Source: Pseudoclavibacter endophyticus (GTDB lineage Bacteria > Actinomycetota > Actinomycetes > Actinomycetales > Microbacteriaceae). Taken from it: DNA of 64,000 nucleotides. The DNA lies in assembly GCF_008831085.1 (NCBI RefSeq), contig NZ_WBJY01000001.1:1-64000 (forward strand), in the 5' to 3' direction. The translations under genes and the position numbers were made by a program. Positions within the stretch are counted from its first letter, which is position 1, and each line of letters opens with the position of its first letter. Of the stretch, positions 34,487-42,251 are shown one piece after another. Below the pieces are notes generated by a model, which did not search any database, was not told where the DNA came from, and saw nothing but the letters and a program-made list of their open reading frames with translations.

Positions 34487-35332
34487 CTACCGCGGCAGGC
34501 TGATCTGGAGGAGCTCCAGGCGCGCTGCGGCCGTGACAACCGCCCGATCCCCGGGGAGCATCCGGAACGCATAACGGTCGGCGAGCTCGCGCGCTTCACC
34601 TTCGGCAGGCGTGAGCGTGCCGGTACCGCTCAGCACGAAGAAGAGCGTGGCAGGCGCTGGAGCCGCCTCGATGGAGGCCGTGCTGCCCTCATCGATGCGA
34701 AGGATCGACACCCCGAGGCGTCGCTCGGTGAAGGTGCCCAGGTGCTTCTCGGCCACGCCCGGCTGATCGGGGTCGGCCACGTACCTGAAGCGCTCCGGCT
34801 GCATGATGATGGGTTCGTCGACGCGGGGCTCGAAGTACGCAATGGGGCGCCCGACGACGCTTTCCCACACCGCCTCGAACCCGTCCTTCGGCTCGCTGCC
34901 ATCCGGCGGATAGTAAAGGCCGTCGCGGAACTCTCCGATCTCGGCGAGCTTCGCCGCGGCCTGGCGGGACGCCTGGGGCGCCAGGTACGGGTCGCGCCCC
35001 CCACCCTCGCACTGAAGGAAGATATGCGTACTCGGGCCGGTTGAATTCTGCTGGTAGTACTGACCGGCCGGGAAATAGCCGACTGACCCTTCAGGCTGCA
35101 CGCGTTCGCCGAACCCGAACGAACCGTCGAGCATGATGCGCAACTGGTCGAAGTTGTGGCGGTGGCGGGGCGTCGAGTATTCATCGACGTTGGTGAGGGT
35201 GAACCAGTAGTTGTCCGGTTCGCCCGATTCGCCGGTAAAGATCGTCTTGAATCGCACGCCGCCCGAGCGGTGCGCCGAAGCGCCTTCCCACTCGAGGCGT
35301 TCTGGGTCGACGACCTCGATGTCTCTGGCCAT
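34487..35332 (-). CDS. bicupin protein, probable oxygenase or isomerase
   Basis: A 281-residue protein with two cupin-like beta barrels. The first has 'TPRHRHNFDQLRIMLDG', which keeps the HxH metal pair but has Gln where the usual Glu stands; the second ('LFFVLSGTGTL', 'FRMLPGD') lacks His ligands. A single metal site in the N-terminal cupin is likely. Cupins of this kind act as ring-cleaving dioxygenases, isomerases or lyases, or bind sugars; the function here is not recognised. The ATG at 35332 has AAGGAG upstream. It lies between the esterase and epimerase genes of the putative catabolic operon. Confidence 0.8.
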   Translation of the reverse strand: MARDIEVVDPERLEWEGASAHRSGGVRFKTIFTGESGEPDNYWFTLTNVDEYSTPRHRHNFDQLRIMLDGSFGFGERVQPEGSVGYFPAGQYYQQNSTGPSTHIFLQCEGGGRDPYLAPQASRQAAAKLAEIGEFRDGLYYPPDGSEPKDGFEAVWESVVGRPIAYFEPRVDEPIIMQPERFRYVADPDQPGVAEKHLGTFTERRLGVSILRIDEGSTASIEAAPAPATLFFVLSGTGTLTPAEGEARELADRYAFRMLPGDRAVVTAAARLELLQISLPR

Positions 35333-35345
35333 GGTTGTCTCCTTC

Positions 35346-36479
35346 TCAGCTGGTGGTGGTCGTCTTCGGATGCGAATAGGGATGCGACATGTCGGGAGGC
35401 GCGATGCCGAGCGCCGCGACGTCAGCGCGGGCGCGGTCGAGGATGCGAAGGATCGCGTCTTCCGTGTCGTAGTCGAACGGGTCTTTGAGTTGCGGCTCAA
35501 CGGCGCGCCCTCGTTCCTCGGGATCGTCGAGGAACCAGTCGACCGTCCGGGTGATGCCCGTACGGGTACCGATCAGGCTCAGCCGGAGGGCGTCAAGCGC
35601 CGTGGTGTCGAGCATGTGGTGGCCGATCGTCGTGGGGAACCGCGCGTACGGCCACGCCGAAACCGCCTGGTCGGCCGGCGCCGACACCAGTTCGACGTCG
35701 TCTCGCCCCATCGCCATCGCGATCATCGAGGCCCATCGGCGCACCGTGACCGGTTCGTCGTCGGCGCAGTTGAACACGCGGCCGGACGTGAGCTCGGGCT
35801 GGTCGACACACGCGAGCACGATTCGAGCGGCGTTCTCGGCGTAGAGCAGGCTGTGGGCGGCGAGACCGGCCTCGGGCAGGATGATCCGATCACGCCCGTC
35901 GAGTAGGCGCCGCACAATGCTCCACTCTGCCGCCCCGGGCTGTCGAGGCCCGTAAACGCGCGGGTATCGCAGCAGGGTCACGGCGAAGTCCCCGCGCAGC
36001 TGTCGCCACCGGAGCTCCGTGTCCGTCTGAACGACGCGCGAGCCCAGCCCGCCGATGGCTTCGAGCGGCACGCTCTCCGATGGCCGCTCGGCGCCGTCGA
36101 AGTACTGGATAGGCCACTCCTTGGCACTTCCCGTCTCGGCTGTCGGTCGGGTCGTCGCGGAGGGGTCGATCCAGCCGGGGTAGAACATGCCGCCGAGTGC
36201 GATGAACCGCTCTGTCCGGCCGGCAAGCGCGTCGGCGATGTGGCGGAGGCGTCCATACTGTGCGATGACGAGGTCGAAGCTGCGGCCGGCAACGGCCTGC
36301 TCGATCGGCTCCCGAAAGTTCGGGTCGGCGGCGATCCGCTCGACCTCACCGTCGAGCTCGATCTCGCGACGCCCAGAGTTGAGCATCGTGACGTTCCAGC
36401 CTCGATGCAGAAGCCCGTTGAGCACGGGTTGGCCGGTGGGGCCCCCGCCGCCGATGAAGAGGACGGACCCGGCGCTCAT
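35346..36479 (-). CDS. NAD-dependent epimerase/dehydratase family protein
   Basis: A 377-residue extended SDR. The cofactor motif is 'IGGGGPTGQPVLNGLL', and the central 'LRYPRVYGPRQPG' is typical of nucleotide-sugar epimerase-like SDRs; the usual YxxxK is not clear, which suggests an atypical reductase. It ends 13 bases before the cupin gene and its start overlaps the CoA-transferase stop (ATGA), so all three are translationally linked. The substrate is unknown. Confidence 0.85.
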   Translation of the reverse strand: MSAGSVLFIGGGGPTGQPVLNGLLHRGWNVTMLNSGRREIELDGEVERIAADPNFREPIEQAVAGRSFDLVIAQYGRLRHIADALAGRTERFIALGGMFYPGWIDPSATTRPTAETGSAKEWPIQYFDGAERPSESVPLEAIGGLGSRVVQTDTELRWRQLRGDFAVTLLRYPRVYGPRQPGAAEWSIVRRLLDGRDRIILPEAGLAAHSLLYAENAARIVLACVDQPELTSGRVFNCADDEPVTVRRWASMIAMAMGRDDVELVSAPADQAVSAWPYARFPTTIGHHMLDTTALDALRLSLIGTRTGITRTVDWFLDDPEERGRAVEPQLKDPFDYDTEDAILRILDRARADVAALGIAPPDMSHPYSHPKTTTTS

Positions 36480-37678
36480 TGGCGAGTCCCTTCCGTCGAT
36501 CGCTCACCGATCCATGAGTTCCTGATCGCGGTCGCGTCGGCATTCTCCGGTCGCCCCGCGTGACGGTGCGCCGCGGGGCTGTTCGTGAACCGGGCGAACA
36601 CGTTGGGCAGTTTGAGGTGGCCGACATCGTCGTCGGGGAGATCGACATAGACCTGCCGCTGCGCGAAGTGCTGGTCTTCGAGCACGTCGGACATGCCGTA
36701 GACCGGGCCGACCGCCGCGCCCGTCGCCGCGAGCGCGTCGATCGCCTCGTCGCGCGTGCGCTCGCCGGCCCAGGCCCCGATGATGTCGTCGATCTCGTCG
36801 TAGTGCTGCACCCTCGCGGTGTTCGTCAGGTACCGCTCGTCCTCGTTCATGTCGTCGCGGCCGATCGCGCTGAAGATTCGGCGCGCCCCGGCCGGCGTCG
36901 CACCAGAGATGGCGAACCACTTGCCGTCCCCGCATCGGTAGGCACCGCGCGGTGCGGCGAATTCGAGGCGGTTCCCGTGCCGCTGCGGTTCCATGCCGGT
37001 GAACTGGTAGTCGAGGAACTGCGGCGTCAGGTAGGTGAAGAGCGGTTCGAGCAGGCTCACGTCGATCACGTCGCCGGTCGCGGAGCTCTCGCGCTTCAAG
37101 AGCGCTGCGAGCACGGCGATGGTCGCCGACATCGCGGCCGCGCTGTCTGCCATTGCTACCGGAGGGAGGGTGGGGGGGCCGTCGGGCCACCCATTCACGT
37201 TGACGAAGCCGACCATCGACTCGGCGACGGTGCCGAAGCCGGCGCGCTGCGCGTAGTCACCGTGTTGCCCGAATCCGCTGATACTCACGCACACCGCCGA
37301 TGGGTTGCGCTTGGACAGCGTGGGCAGGTCGAGCCCGTGGCGCGCGAGCGTTCCCGGCCGGAAGTTCTCGATGATCACGTCCGCGGCATCCACGAGCGCG
37401 AGCAGGGTTTCGCGGTCATCGTCGTCACCGAAGTCCAGTGAGATGGTGCGCTTGTTGCGACCGATGTACTTCCAGATCAGGCTGACATCGCCGACTTTCG
37501 TGCCCGTCAATCGGCAGGGGTCACCACCCGGTCGTTCGACCTTGACCACGTCGGCGCCGAGGTCGCCGAGGTAGGCGCCGACGAGTGGGCCCGCGATGAG
37601 TACGCCGAGATCGAGCACCTTGAGCCCTGCGAGCGGGCCGGTGGCCTGCACCTGGACGCCGGCGATGTCGTCCGTCAC
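36476..37678 (-). CDS. CaiB/BaiF family CoA-transferase (class III)
   Basis: A 400-residue class III CoA-transferase. N-terminal 'LAGLKVLDLGVLIAGPLVGA' and 'YLGDLGADVVKVERPGGD' are the family signature; the catalytic Asp is expected in the 'AMADSAAAMSATIAVLAALL' region. It moves CoA between a donor and a carboxylate, activating an acid for breakdown. The GTG at 37678 is chosen because it overlaps the stop of the preceding gene (GTGA). In this operon it probably activates the acid released by the esterase. Confidence 0.9.
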   Translation of the reverse strand: MTDDIAGVQVQATGPLAGLKVLDLGVLIAGPLVGAYLGDLGADVVKVERPGGDPCRLTGTKVGDVSLIWKYIGRNKRTISLDFGDDDDRETLLALVDAADVIIENFRPGTLARHGLDLPTLSKRNPSAVCVSISGFGQHGDYAQRAGFGTVAESMVGFVNVNGWPDGPPTLPPVAMADSAAAMSATIAVLAALLKRESSATGDVIDVSLLEPLFTYLTPQFLDYQFTGMEPQRHGNRLEFAAPRGAYRCGDGKWFAISGATPAGARRIFSAIGRDDMNEDERYLTNTARVQHYDEIDDIIGAWAGERTRDEAIDALAATGAAVGPVYGMSDVLEDQHFAQRQVYVDLPDDDVGHLKLPNVFARFTNSPAAHRHAGRPENADATAIRNSWIGERSTEGTRQ

Positions 37679-38190
37679 TGGATCTTCCCGAAGGGAAGAT
37701 CCGCCGGGAGCTGACCGATCGGCAGGCGCTTCGCCCCCGCGAGAAAGCGAACGACGCGGTGGGAGAATCTCCAGACACCGTCGGCCCCGCGTTCGAACTC
37801 GACGTCTTCGCTGGCGAAGCCAAGGAGCTCCGTCGCGCGGGTGCCGATGCCGCGGCCGCCCTCGACCTCGACAAGGTCGTACAGGGCAGCCACGAAACTG
37901 CCGGTCGCTCGGTCGGCGCCGGTCGCGGTCACGAGGATGTTCGTCGGCGTGTGCAGTGTGACGCGTCCCTCGTAGGAAAAGCGCACGCGCTCTAGCCGAT
38001 CTCTCATCGCCGTCTTGCCGACCATCGGTTTCCCCGAGACCGCATCGACCATGGCGGCCTCGTCCGTGTGCAGCTCGACCGCGTCGGCGACACGCCCCTG
38101 GTCCATCAGGTTGCAGAACTCGATGACCAGCTTCGTGCACGCGTTCTCGGCGAGAAGCGCATCGAGCCGCAGTGCTCGTTCCTCCGTCAA
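37675..38190 (-). CDS. NTF2-like (SnoaL-type) protein
   Basis: A 171-residue protein with the small cone-shaped NTF2/SnoaL fold: helix 'LVIEFCNLMDQGRVADAVEL', beta strands 'TLHTPTNILVTATG' and a late 'WRFSHRVVRFL' strand. Members act as isomerases, cyclases or dehydratases or just bind hydrophobic ligands. A TTG at 38190 with AGGGGG 5 bases upstream is the best start. It is the first gene of the long minus-strand operon and faces the TetR gene; the inverted repeat at 38210-38225 lies just upstream. Confidence 0.8.
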   Translation of the reverse strand: MTEERALRLDALLAENACTKLVIEFCNLMDQGRVADAVELHTDEAAMVDAVSGKPMVGKTAMRDRLERVRFSYEGRVTLHTPTNILVTATGADRATGSFVAALYDLVEVEGGRGIGTRATELLGFASEDVEFERGADGVWRFSHRVVRFLAGAKRLPIGQLPADLPFGKIQ

Positions 38191-38209
38191 GATTCCCCCT
38201 TGAATCGAT

Positions 38210-38225
38210 GTAAGTCATAACTTAC
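38210..38225. promoter_or_regulatory. candidate TetR operator
   Basis: GTAAGT-CATA-ACTTAC is a perfect 16-base inverted repeat 20 bases before the TTG of the NTF2-like gene and between it and the divergent regulator gene. Size and place fit an operator that represses the catabolic operon. Confidence 0.65.
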
Positions 38226-38279
38226 TTCCCGCGGTACGCGCCGTCAAGTGTGGACCCGCAGGGCCGGCGCGAGCTGACG

Positions 38280-38293
38280 TATCGTTGAACGAT
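38280..38293 (+). promoter_or_regulatory. leaderless -10 and palindrome at the tetR start
   Basis: TATCGT (38280-38285) lies 6 bases before the ATG, indicating a leaderless message. The palindrome ATCGTT-G-AACGAT (38281-38293) covers this -10 and the start codon, a suitable place for autorepression. It differs from the repeat at 38210, so the two may not bind the same protein. Confidence 0.5.
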
Positions 38294-38930
38294 GGCCAGC
38301 CCAACAGAGCGTTCAACCGAGGCACGGATTCTCGACAGCGCGATCATCGAGTTCGCGCAACGTGGGTTCGCGGGCGCTCGCGTCCAGGCCATCGCGGACG
38401 ACGCCCGCGCGAACATCCGGATGATCTATCACTACTTCCAGAGCAAGGAAGGTCTCTTCCGGGCCGTTATGCACGAGGTCTCACGGCGCCGGGCCGCAGA
38501 GCTCCGCGAAATGATGTCGACACCGCCGACAACGCTCGAGGAGTTGGCGGTGATCTTCTTCGACTCGTACTCACGTCAGCCATTGGGCACCAGACTGCTG
38601 CAGTGGGAGGCCCTCGAGTTCGACCGCAGCGACAAGGCCGACGCTGACGACTCGTGGGTCAACGCAGAGGAACGAAGCAGGGCGGCGACCGAGCGCGTCG
38701 AGCTGATCCGGCGAATGCAGGCGGCCGGACACCTGGACGCTGAGATCGATCCCGAGTCGTTGTACGTCGCACTCGTGGGCATCGCCCTGTCGCCACTCGT
38801 CTTTCCCGCACTGGTCGGCAGTGCCACCGGTCAGCATGGTTCCGACCCCGAATTCCGCGAGCGGTATCGACGAACGATCGCCACGCTCGCGAACCAGATC
38901 GCACCCGGGAAGGCCCTCGGCTCGAAATAG
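38292..38930 (+). CDS. TetR family transcriptional regulator
   Basis: A 212-residue regulator. The N-terminal helix-turn-helix is typical: 'ILDSAIIEFAQRGFAGARVQ', 'AIADDARANIRMIYHYFQSK', 'EGLFRAV'. The C-terminal ligand domain (about 75-205) resembles those of TetR_C families that sense hydrophobic or acyl compounds. It is divergent from the 12-kb operon and probably represses it until the substrate or an acyl-CoA intermediate binds. Confidence 0.92.
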   Translation: MASPTERSTEARILDSAIIEFAQRGFAGARVQAIADDARANIRMIYHYFQSKEGLFRAVMHEVSRRRAAELREMMSTPPTTLEELAVIFFDSYSRQPLGTRLLQWEALEFDRSDKADADDSWVNAEERSRAATERVELIRRMQAAGHLDAEIDPESLYVALVGIALSPLVFPALVGSATGQHGSDPEFRERYRRTIATLANQIAPGKALGSK

Positions 38931-38994
38931 CCGCAGACGGGTCGCAACGCCGGCTTCGCCGCGGGTACGAGCGGCCCGCCGATGCTCGACTCGG

Positions 38995-40137
38995 TCAGTG
39001 AGCGCGCACGAGGTCGACGAGTCCTGCGCAGGGGTAGCTCTCGCCGTCGAAGCCGCGCTGCGACAGCATGACGACCGTCGCATCGTGGGCAGGCAGGTTC
39101 GTCCAGCTCGTTCCGAGGCCGCCGTCCCACCCGTACGATCCGTCACTACGCACGGCGAGTCCGTAACCCCAGCCGACGTCACCGAGGATGTCCGCACCCG
39201 GCCACACCCGGCCGCGCTGCTCGGGCGTCAGGTGGTTGCTCGTCATGACGTCGACCGTCTCTGGGTGGAGGATCGGCGCTCCGCCACGGCGGAGCATCCC
39301 GCCGAATCGCAGGTAATCGTCCACGGTCGACAGGAGACCGGCCCCGCCGTCGGGGAACGCCGGCGGACGTGACCATTCGCCTGCGGGCGGGTCGAAGACG
39401 GACAGGTCGTCACCGGATGGGAAGTAGGAGGTCGGGAGGCGATCGGCCTTCGGTGTCCAGAAGGACGTCTCGCTCATACCAAGCGGTTCGAGCACCCGCG
39501 AGCGCAGCACGTCGTCGAAGGGCCGGCCGGCGGCCCGCGCGGCGAGCACGCCGAGCACCTGCGAGCCCGAGTGGTAGAGCCAGCGCTCGCCCGGCTGCGC
39601 CATCAGCGGAAGCTCACCGAGTCGGGCGATCCAGGTGTCCGGGTCGGGCATCGATGCTGGATGCGGCGGGCCGATGGTCTCGAGGTCGCGTTCGCCTGCC
39701 GCCGAAACGATCGGCCACGGCTCGCCCTCGAACTGAGCCCCCTGCTGACCGAACCCCCACGTGAAGTCGAGGAGGTCGCGGACGAGGATGGGGCGCTCGG
39801 CCGGAACGGTGTCATCAATCGGACCCCGTGGGTCGCGCAACACTCGGCGATCGGCGAGCTCCGGCAGGAGGCGGTCGACGGGATCGTCGAGGCCCAGGAG
39901 GCCCTCCTCAACCAACCTCAGGACAACCGTCGCGGTGATCGGCTTCGTCATCGACGAGATGCGAAAGAGCGAATCACGAGCCATCGGCGGCCCATCGATC
40001 GAGAGGACGCCGGCCGCCGCGATATGCGTCTCGCCGCCGATTTCGACCCCAACAGCGATGCCAGGAGCCTCGCCTCGTTCAACCGATGCGGTGACGAGTG
40101 CGTCGATACGGTCGGTGAGCGTGCGCGTCAGCGACAT
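38995..40137 (-). CDS. serine hydrolase, beta-lactamase/class C-like family
   Basis: A 380-residue cytoplasmic serine hydrolase of the beta-lactamase/EstB type. The SxxK motif is S62-M-T-K65 in 'FRISSMTKPIT', the second motif is 'YHSGS' (Y of YxN type), and 'YGWDGGLGT' takes the place of the KTG/HxG box. There is no signal peptide, so it is more likely an esterase or amidase than a resistance enzyme. It converges with the tetR gene and diverges from the Zn dehydrogenase gene, so it need not belong to the catabolic operon. Confidence 0.88.
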   Translation of the reverse strand: MSLTRTLTDRIDALVTASVERGEAPGIAVGVEIGGETHIAAAGVLSIDGPPMARDSLFRISSMTKPITATVVLRLVEEGLLGLDDPVDRLLPELADRRVLRDPRGPIDDTVPAERPILVRDLLDFTWGFGQQGAQFEGEPWPIVSAAGERDLETIGPPHPASMPDPDTWIARLGELPLMAQPGERWLYHSGSQVLGVLAARAAGRPFDDVLRSRVLEPLGMSETSFWTPKADRLPTSYFPSGDDLSVFDPPAGEWSRPPAFPDGGAGLLSTVDDYLRFGGMLRRGGAPILHPETVDVMTSNHLTPEQRGRVWPGADILGDVGWGYGLAVRSDGSYGWDGGLGTSWTNLPAHDATVVMLSQRGFDGESYPCAGLVDLVRAH

Positions 40138-40242
40138 TGCGGCCTCCCTGCCTGTGCCCGCTCATTCTGGCGGAAGCCACGGTGGTTCCCGCGGCGCCGC
40201 GCAGGGGCCCGCAGCGCTGAGCGAGACGGCCCTGCGACCGTA

Positions 40243-40273
40243 TCGACGCACGCACGAACGCACGTGCTAGGTT
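40243..40273 (+). promoter_or_regulatory. possible promoter of the Zn-dehydrogenase operon
   Basis: TAGGTT (40268-40273) as -10 and TCGACG (40243-40248) as -35 with a 19-base spacer lie 36 bases before the start codon, followed by the ribosome site GGAGGG at 40297-40302. Confidence 0.35.
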
Positions 40274-40309
40274 GACCGAACTCTTGGCAGCTGAGCGGAG
40301 GGCCGGCCC

Positions 40310-41449
40310 ATGAGAGCCATGACATACCGCGGTCCGTACAGAGTGCAGGTGGAGAACAAGGACGTTCCGGCGATCGAGCATCCCAACGATGCGATCATCC
40401 GGGTCACGCTTGCGGCGATCTGCGGATCGGACCTCCACCTCTACCACGGCATGATGCCCGATACCCGGGTGGGCACGACCTTCGGCCACGAGTTCATCGG
40501 CGTCGTCGAGCAGGTGGGCTCCTCGGTGCAGAACCTCTCGCCGGGCGACCGGGTGATGGTGCCGTTCAATGTGTACTGCGGATCCTGCTACTTCTGTTCC
40601 CGCGGACTCTTCTCGAACTGCCACAACGTCAATCCCAACGCGACCGCCGTCGGTGGCATCTACGGGTACTCCCACACCTGCGGTGGGTACGACGGTGGCC
40701 AGGCCGAGTTCGTGCGTGTGCCATTCGCTGACGTGGGACCCTCGGTCATCCCGGACTGGATGGGCGATGAGGACGCCCTCATGTGCACTGACGCCCTGGC
40801 GACCGGGTATTTCGGCGCGCAGCTCGGCGAGATCGTCGAGGGGGACACCGTCGTCGTCTTCGGTGCCGGGCCGGTCGGGCTGTACGCGGCGAAATCGGCA
40901 TGGTTCATGGGCGCCGGCCGCGTCATCGTTGTCGACCAGCTGGAGTACCGACTCGAGAAAGCGCGCAGTTTCGCCCACGCCGAGACCGTGAACTTCACCG
41001 AGTTCGACGACGTCGTGGTGCACCTCAAACGGACGACCGACGGCCTCGGCGCCGACGTGGTCATCGACGCGGTCGGCGCCGAGGCCGACGGCAACTTCAT
41101 CCAGCACGTCACGGCAACGAAGCTCAAGCTCCAGGGTGGTTCCCCAGTTGCGCTGAACTGGGCGATCGACGGGGTCCGCAAAGGCGGAACAGTCTCCGTC
41201 GTGGGCGCCTACGGGCCGATCTTCAGCGCCGTGAAGTTCGGTGACGCTCTCAACAAGGGGCTGACGCTCCGCATGAACCAGGCCCCGGTGAAGCGGCAGT
41301 GGCCTCGCCTGTTCGAACACATCCGCAACGGCCACCTCACGCCGAGCGACATCGTGACCCACCGCTTCCCACTCGAGGACGTGGCCGAGGCTTACCACGT
41401 CTTCTCCGCGAAGCTCGACGGCTGCATCAAGCCGGTCATCGTCCCCTGA
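40310..41449 (+). CDS. zinc-dependent alcohol dehydrogenase, formaldehyde-dehydrogenase-like
   Basis: A 379-residue medium-chain dehydrogenase. Catalytic zinc ligands are in 'AAICGSDLHLYHG' and 'FGHEFIGVVE'; the structural zinc loop is 'CGSCYFCSRGLFSNC'; NAD binding is 'VVFGAGPVGLYAAKSA'. The long segment after the Rossmann core resembles glutathione-independent formaldehyde dehydrogenases (FDH-like subgroup). GGAGGG lies 7 bases before the ATG. It precedes a small membrane protein gene by 11 bases and a formamidase gene further on, which hints at one-carbon or amide metabolism. Confidence 0.9.
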   Translation: MRAMTYRGPYRVQVENKDVPAIEHPNDAIIRVTLAAICGSDLHLYHGMMPDTRVGTTFGHEFIGVVEQVGSSVQNLSPGDRVMVPFNVYCGSCYFCSRGLFSNCHNVNPNATAVGGIYGYSHTCGGYDGGQAEFVRVPFADVGPSVIPDWMGDEDALMCTDALATGYFGAQLGEIVEGDTVVVFGAGPVGLYAAKSAWFMGAGRVIVVDQLEYRLEKARSFAHAETVNFTEFDDVVVHLKRTTDGLGADVVIDAVGAEADGNFIQHVTATKLKLQGGSPVALNWAIDGVRKGGTVSVVGAYGPIFSAVKFGDALNKGLTLRMNQAPVKRQWPRLFEHIRNGHLTPSDIVTHRFPLEDVAEAYHVFSAKLDGCIKPVIVP

Positions 41450-41460
41450 GAGGAGCCGAT

Positions 41461-42054
41461 ATGAGCCCTGCCGACGACAGGATCCCCGTTTACACCTCCG
41501 CTGCGCCGCCGACGTCGTCCCCGGACGAACTCCGAGCCCGCATCCCGGGATGGGGCGTTGATCTCGATCTGGCGGACCGGCCCTCGCACCCGAAGGAGCA
41601 GTTCATACCGACCGGTGCCCATTGGGATTTTCCCGAGCGACAATCCGAGGATCGACCGCGCGAGCGCTCGATCGAGCACCAGATGCTGACGCCCGTGTTC
41701 GGGACGACCGCCCCCCTGCACGGGCTCTCCGGAGTTATTCGCCGGTTCGCCTACGCACGCTTCAGCGAAGCCCGCGCCGCCCACTGGCTGCTGCTGATGG
41801 CAGGCGACCGGGTCGAGGTGGTGGAGAGCCGTGTGCAATCGCTCGCCGCAGGTCGTCCCGACAACCCGATCATCGAGACCGGGGTGAAGGCGGAGGCTGC
41901 CCACGACGGGTACGCCGCACGGCGCGACAGCAACCGGTCCGACGTCCGGCACCAGTGGCTCGACCCGATCATCGTCGGGTGGCCGTGGCTCGTCGCGGGC
42001 GGCATCGGGGTCATCGCGCTCCGAGCACTGCGATTGCGCCGACGACGCAGCTAG
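41461..42054 (+). CDS. conserved protein of unknown function with C-terminal membrane helix
   Basis: A 197-residue protein. The N-terminal half is rich in Pro, Arg and Asp ('IPVYTSAAPPTSSPDELRAR', 'PTGAHWDFPERQ'); the middle is helical; residues about 168-190 form a membrane helix ('IIVGWPWLVAGGIGVIALRA') with an Arg-rich end, giving a tail-anchored layout. AGGAG precedes the ATG at 41461. It is in an operon with the Zn dehydrogenase. Proteins of this kind occur beside such dehydrogenases in actinobacteria (from memory), so a role in docking or supporting that enzyme at the membrane is possible but unproven. Confidence 0.75.
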   Translation: MSPADDRIPVYTSAAPPTSSPDELRARIPGWGVDLDLADRPSHPKEQFIPTGAHWDFPERQSEDRPRERSIEHQMLTPVFGTTAPLHGLSGVIRRFAYARFSEARAAHWLLLMAGDRVEVVESRVQSLAAGRPDNPIIETGVKAEAAHDGYAARRDSNRSDVRHQWLDPIIVGWPWLVAGGIGVIALRALRLRRRRS

Positions 42055-42217
42055 AAGGCGCCGGCCGAGAGCGGGTCAGTGACTGTCGGTACCGGCGTGC
42101 GATTCCAGGACGGGCGCGATCCACCCGTTCCACGATCACGACGGCTGCGCTCGACGGTTCGTCGAGGCGGGCTGGGATGGACGTCACCCGAGACAAAGAA
42201 TGACGTCCGATCAAGGG

Positions 42218-42245
42218 TTGCATCACCAGCAAGCCCGCGTACCGT
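42218..42245 (+). promoter_or_regulatory. leaderless promoter of the formamidase gene
   Basis: TTGCAT (42218-42223), a 16-base spacer and TACCGT (42240-42245) stand 6 bases before the ATG at 42252. No ribosome site is seen, so the message is probably leaderless. Confidence 0.55.
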
Positions 42246-42251
42246 GTGCGC

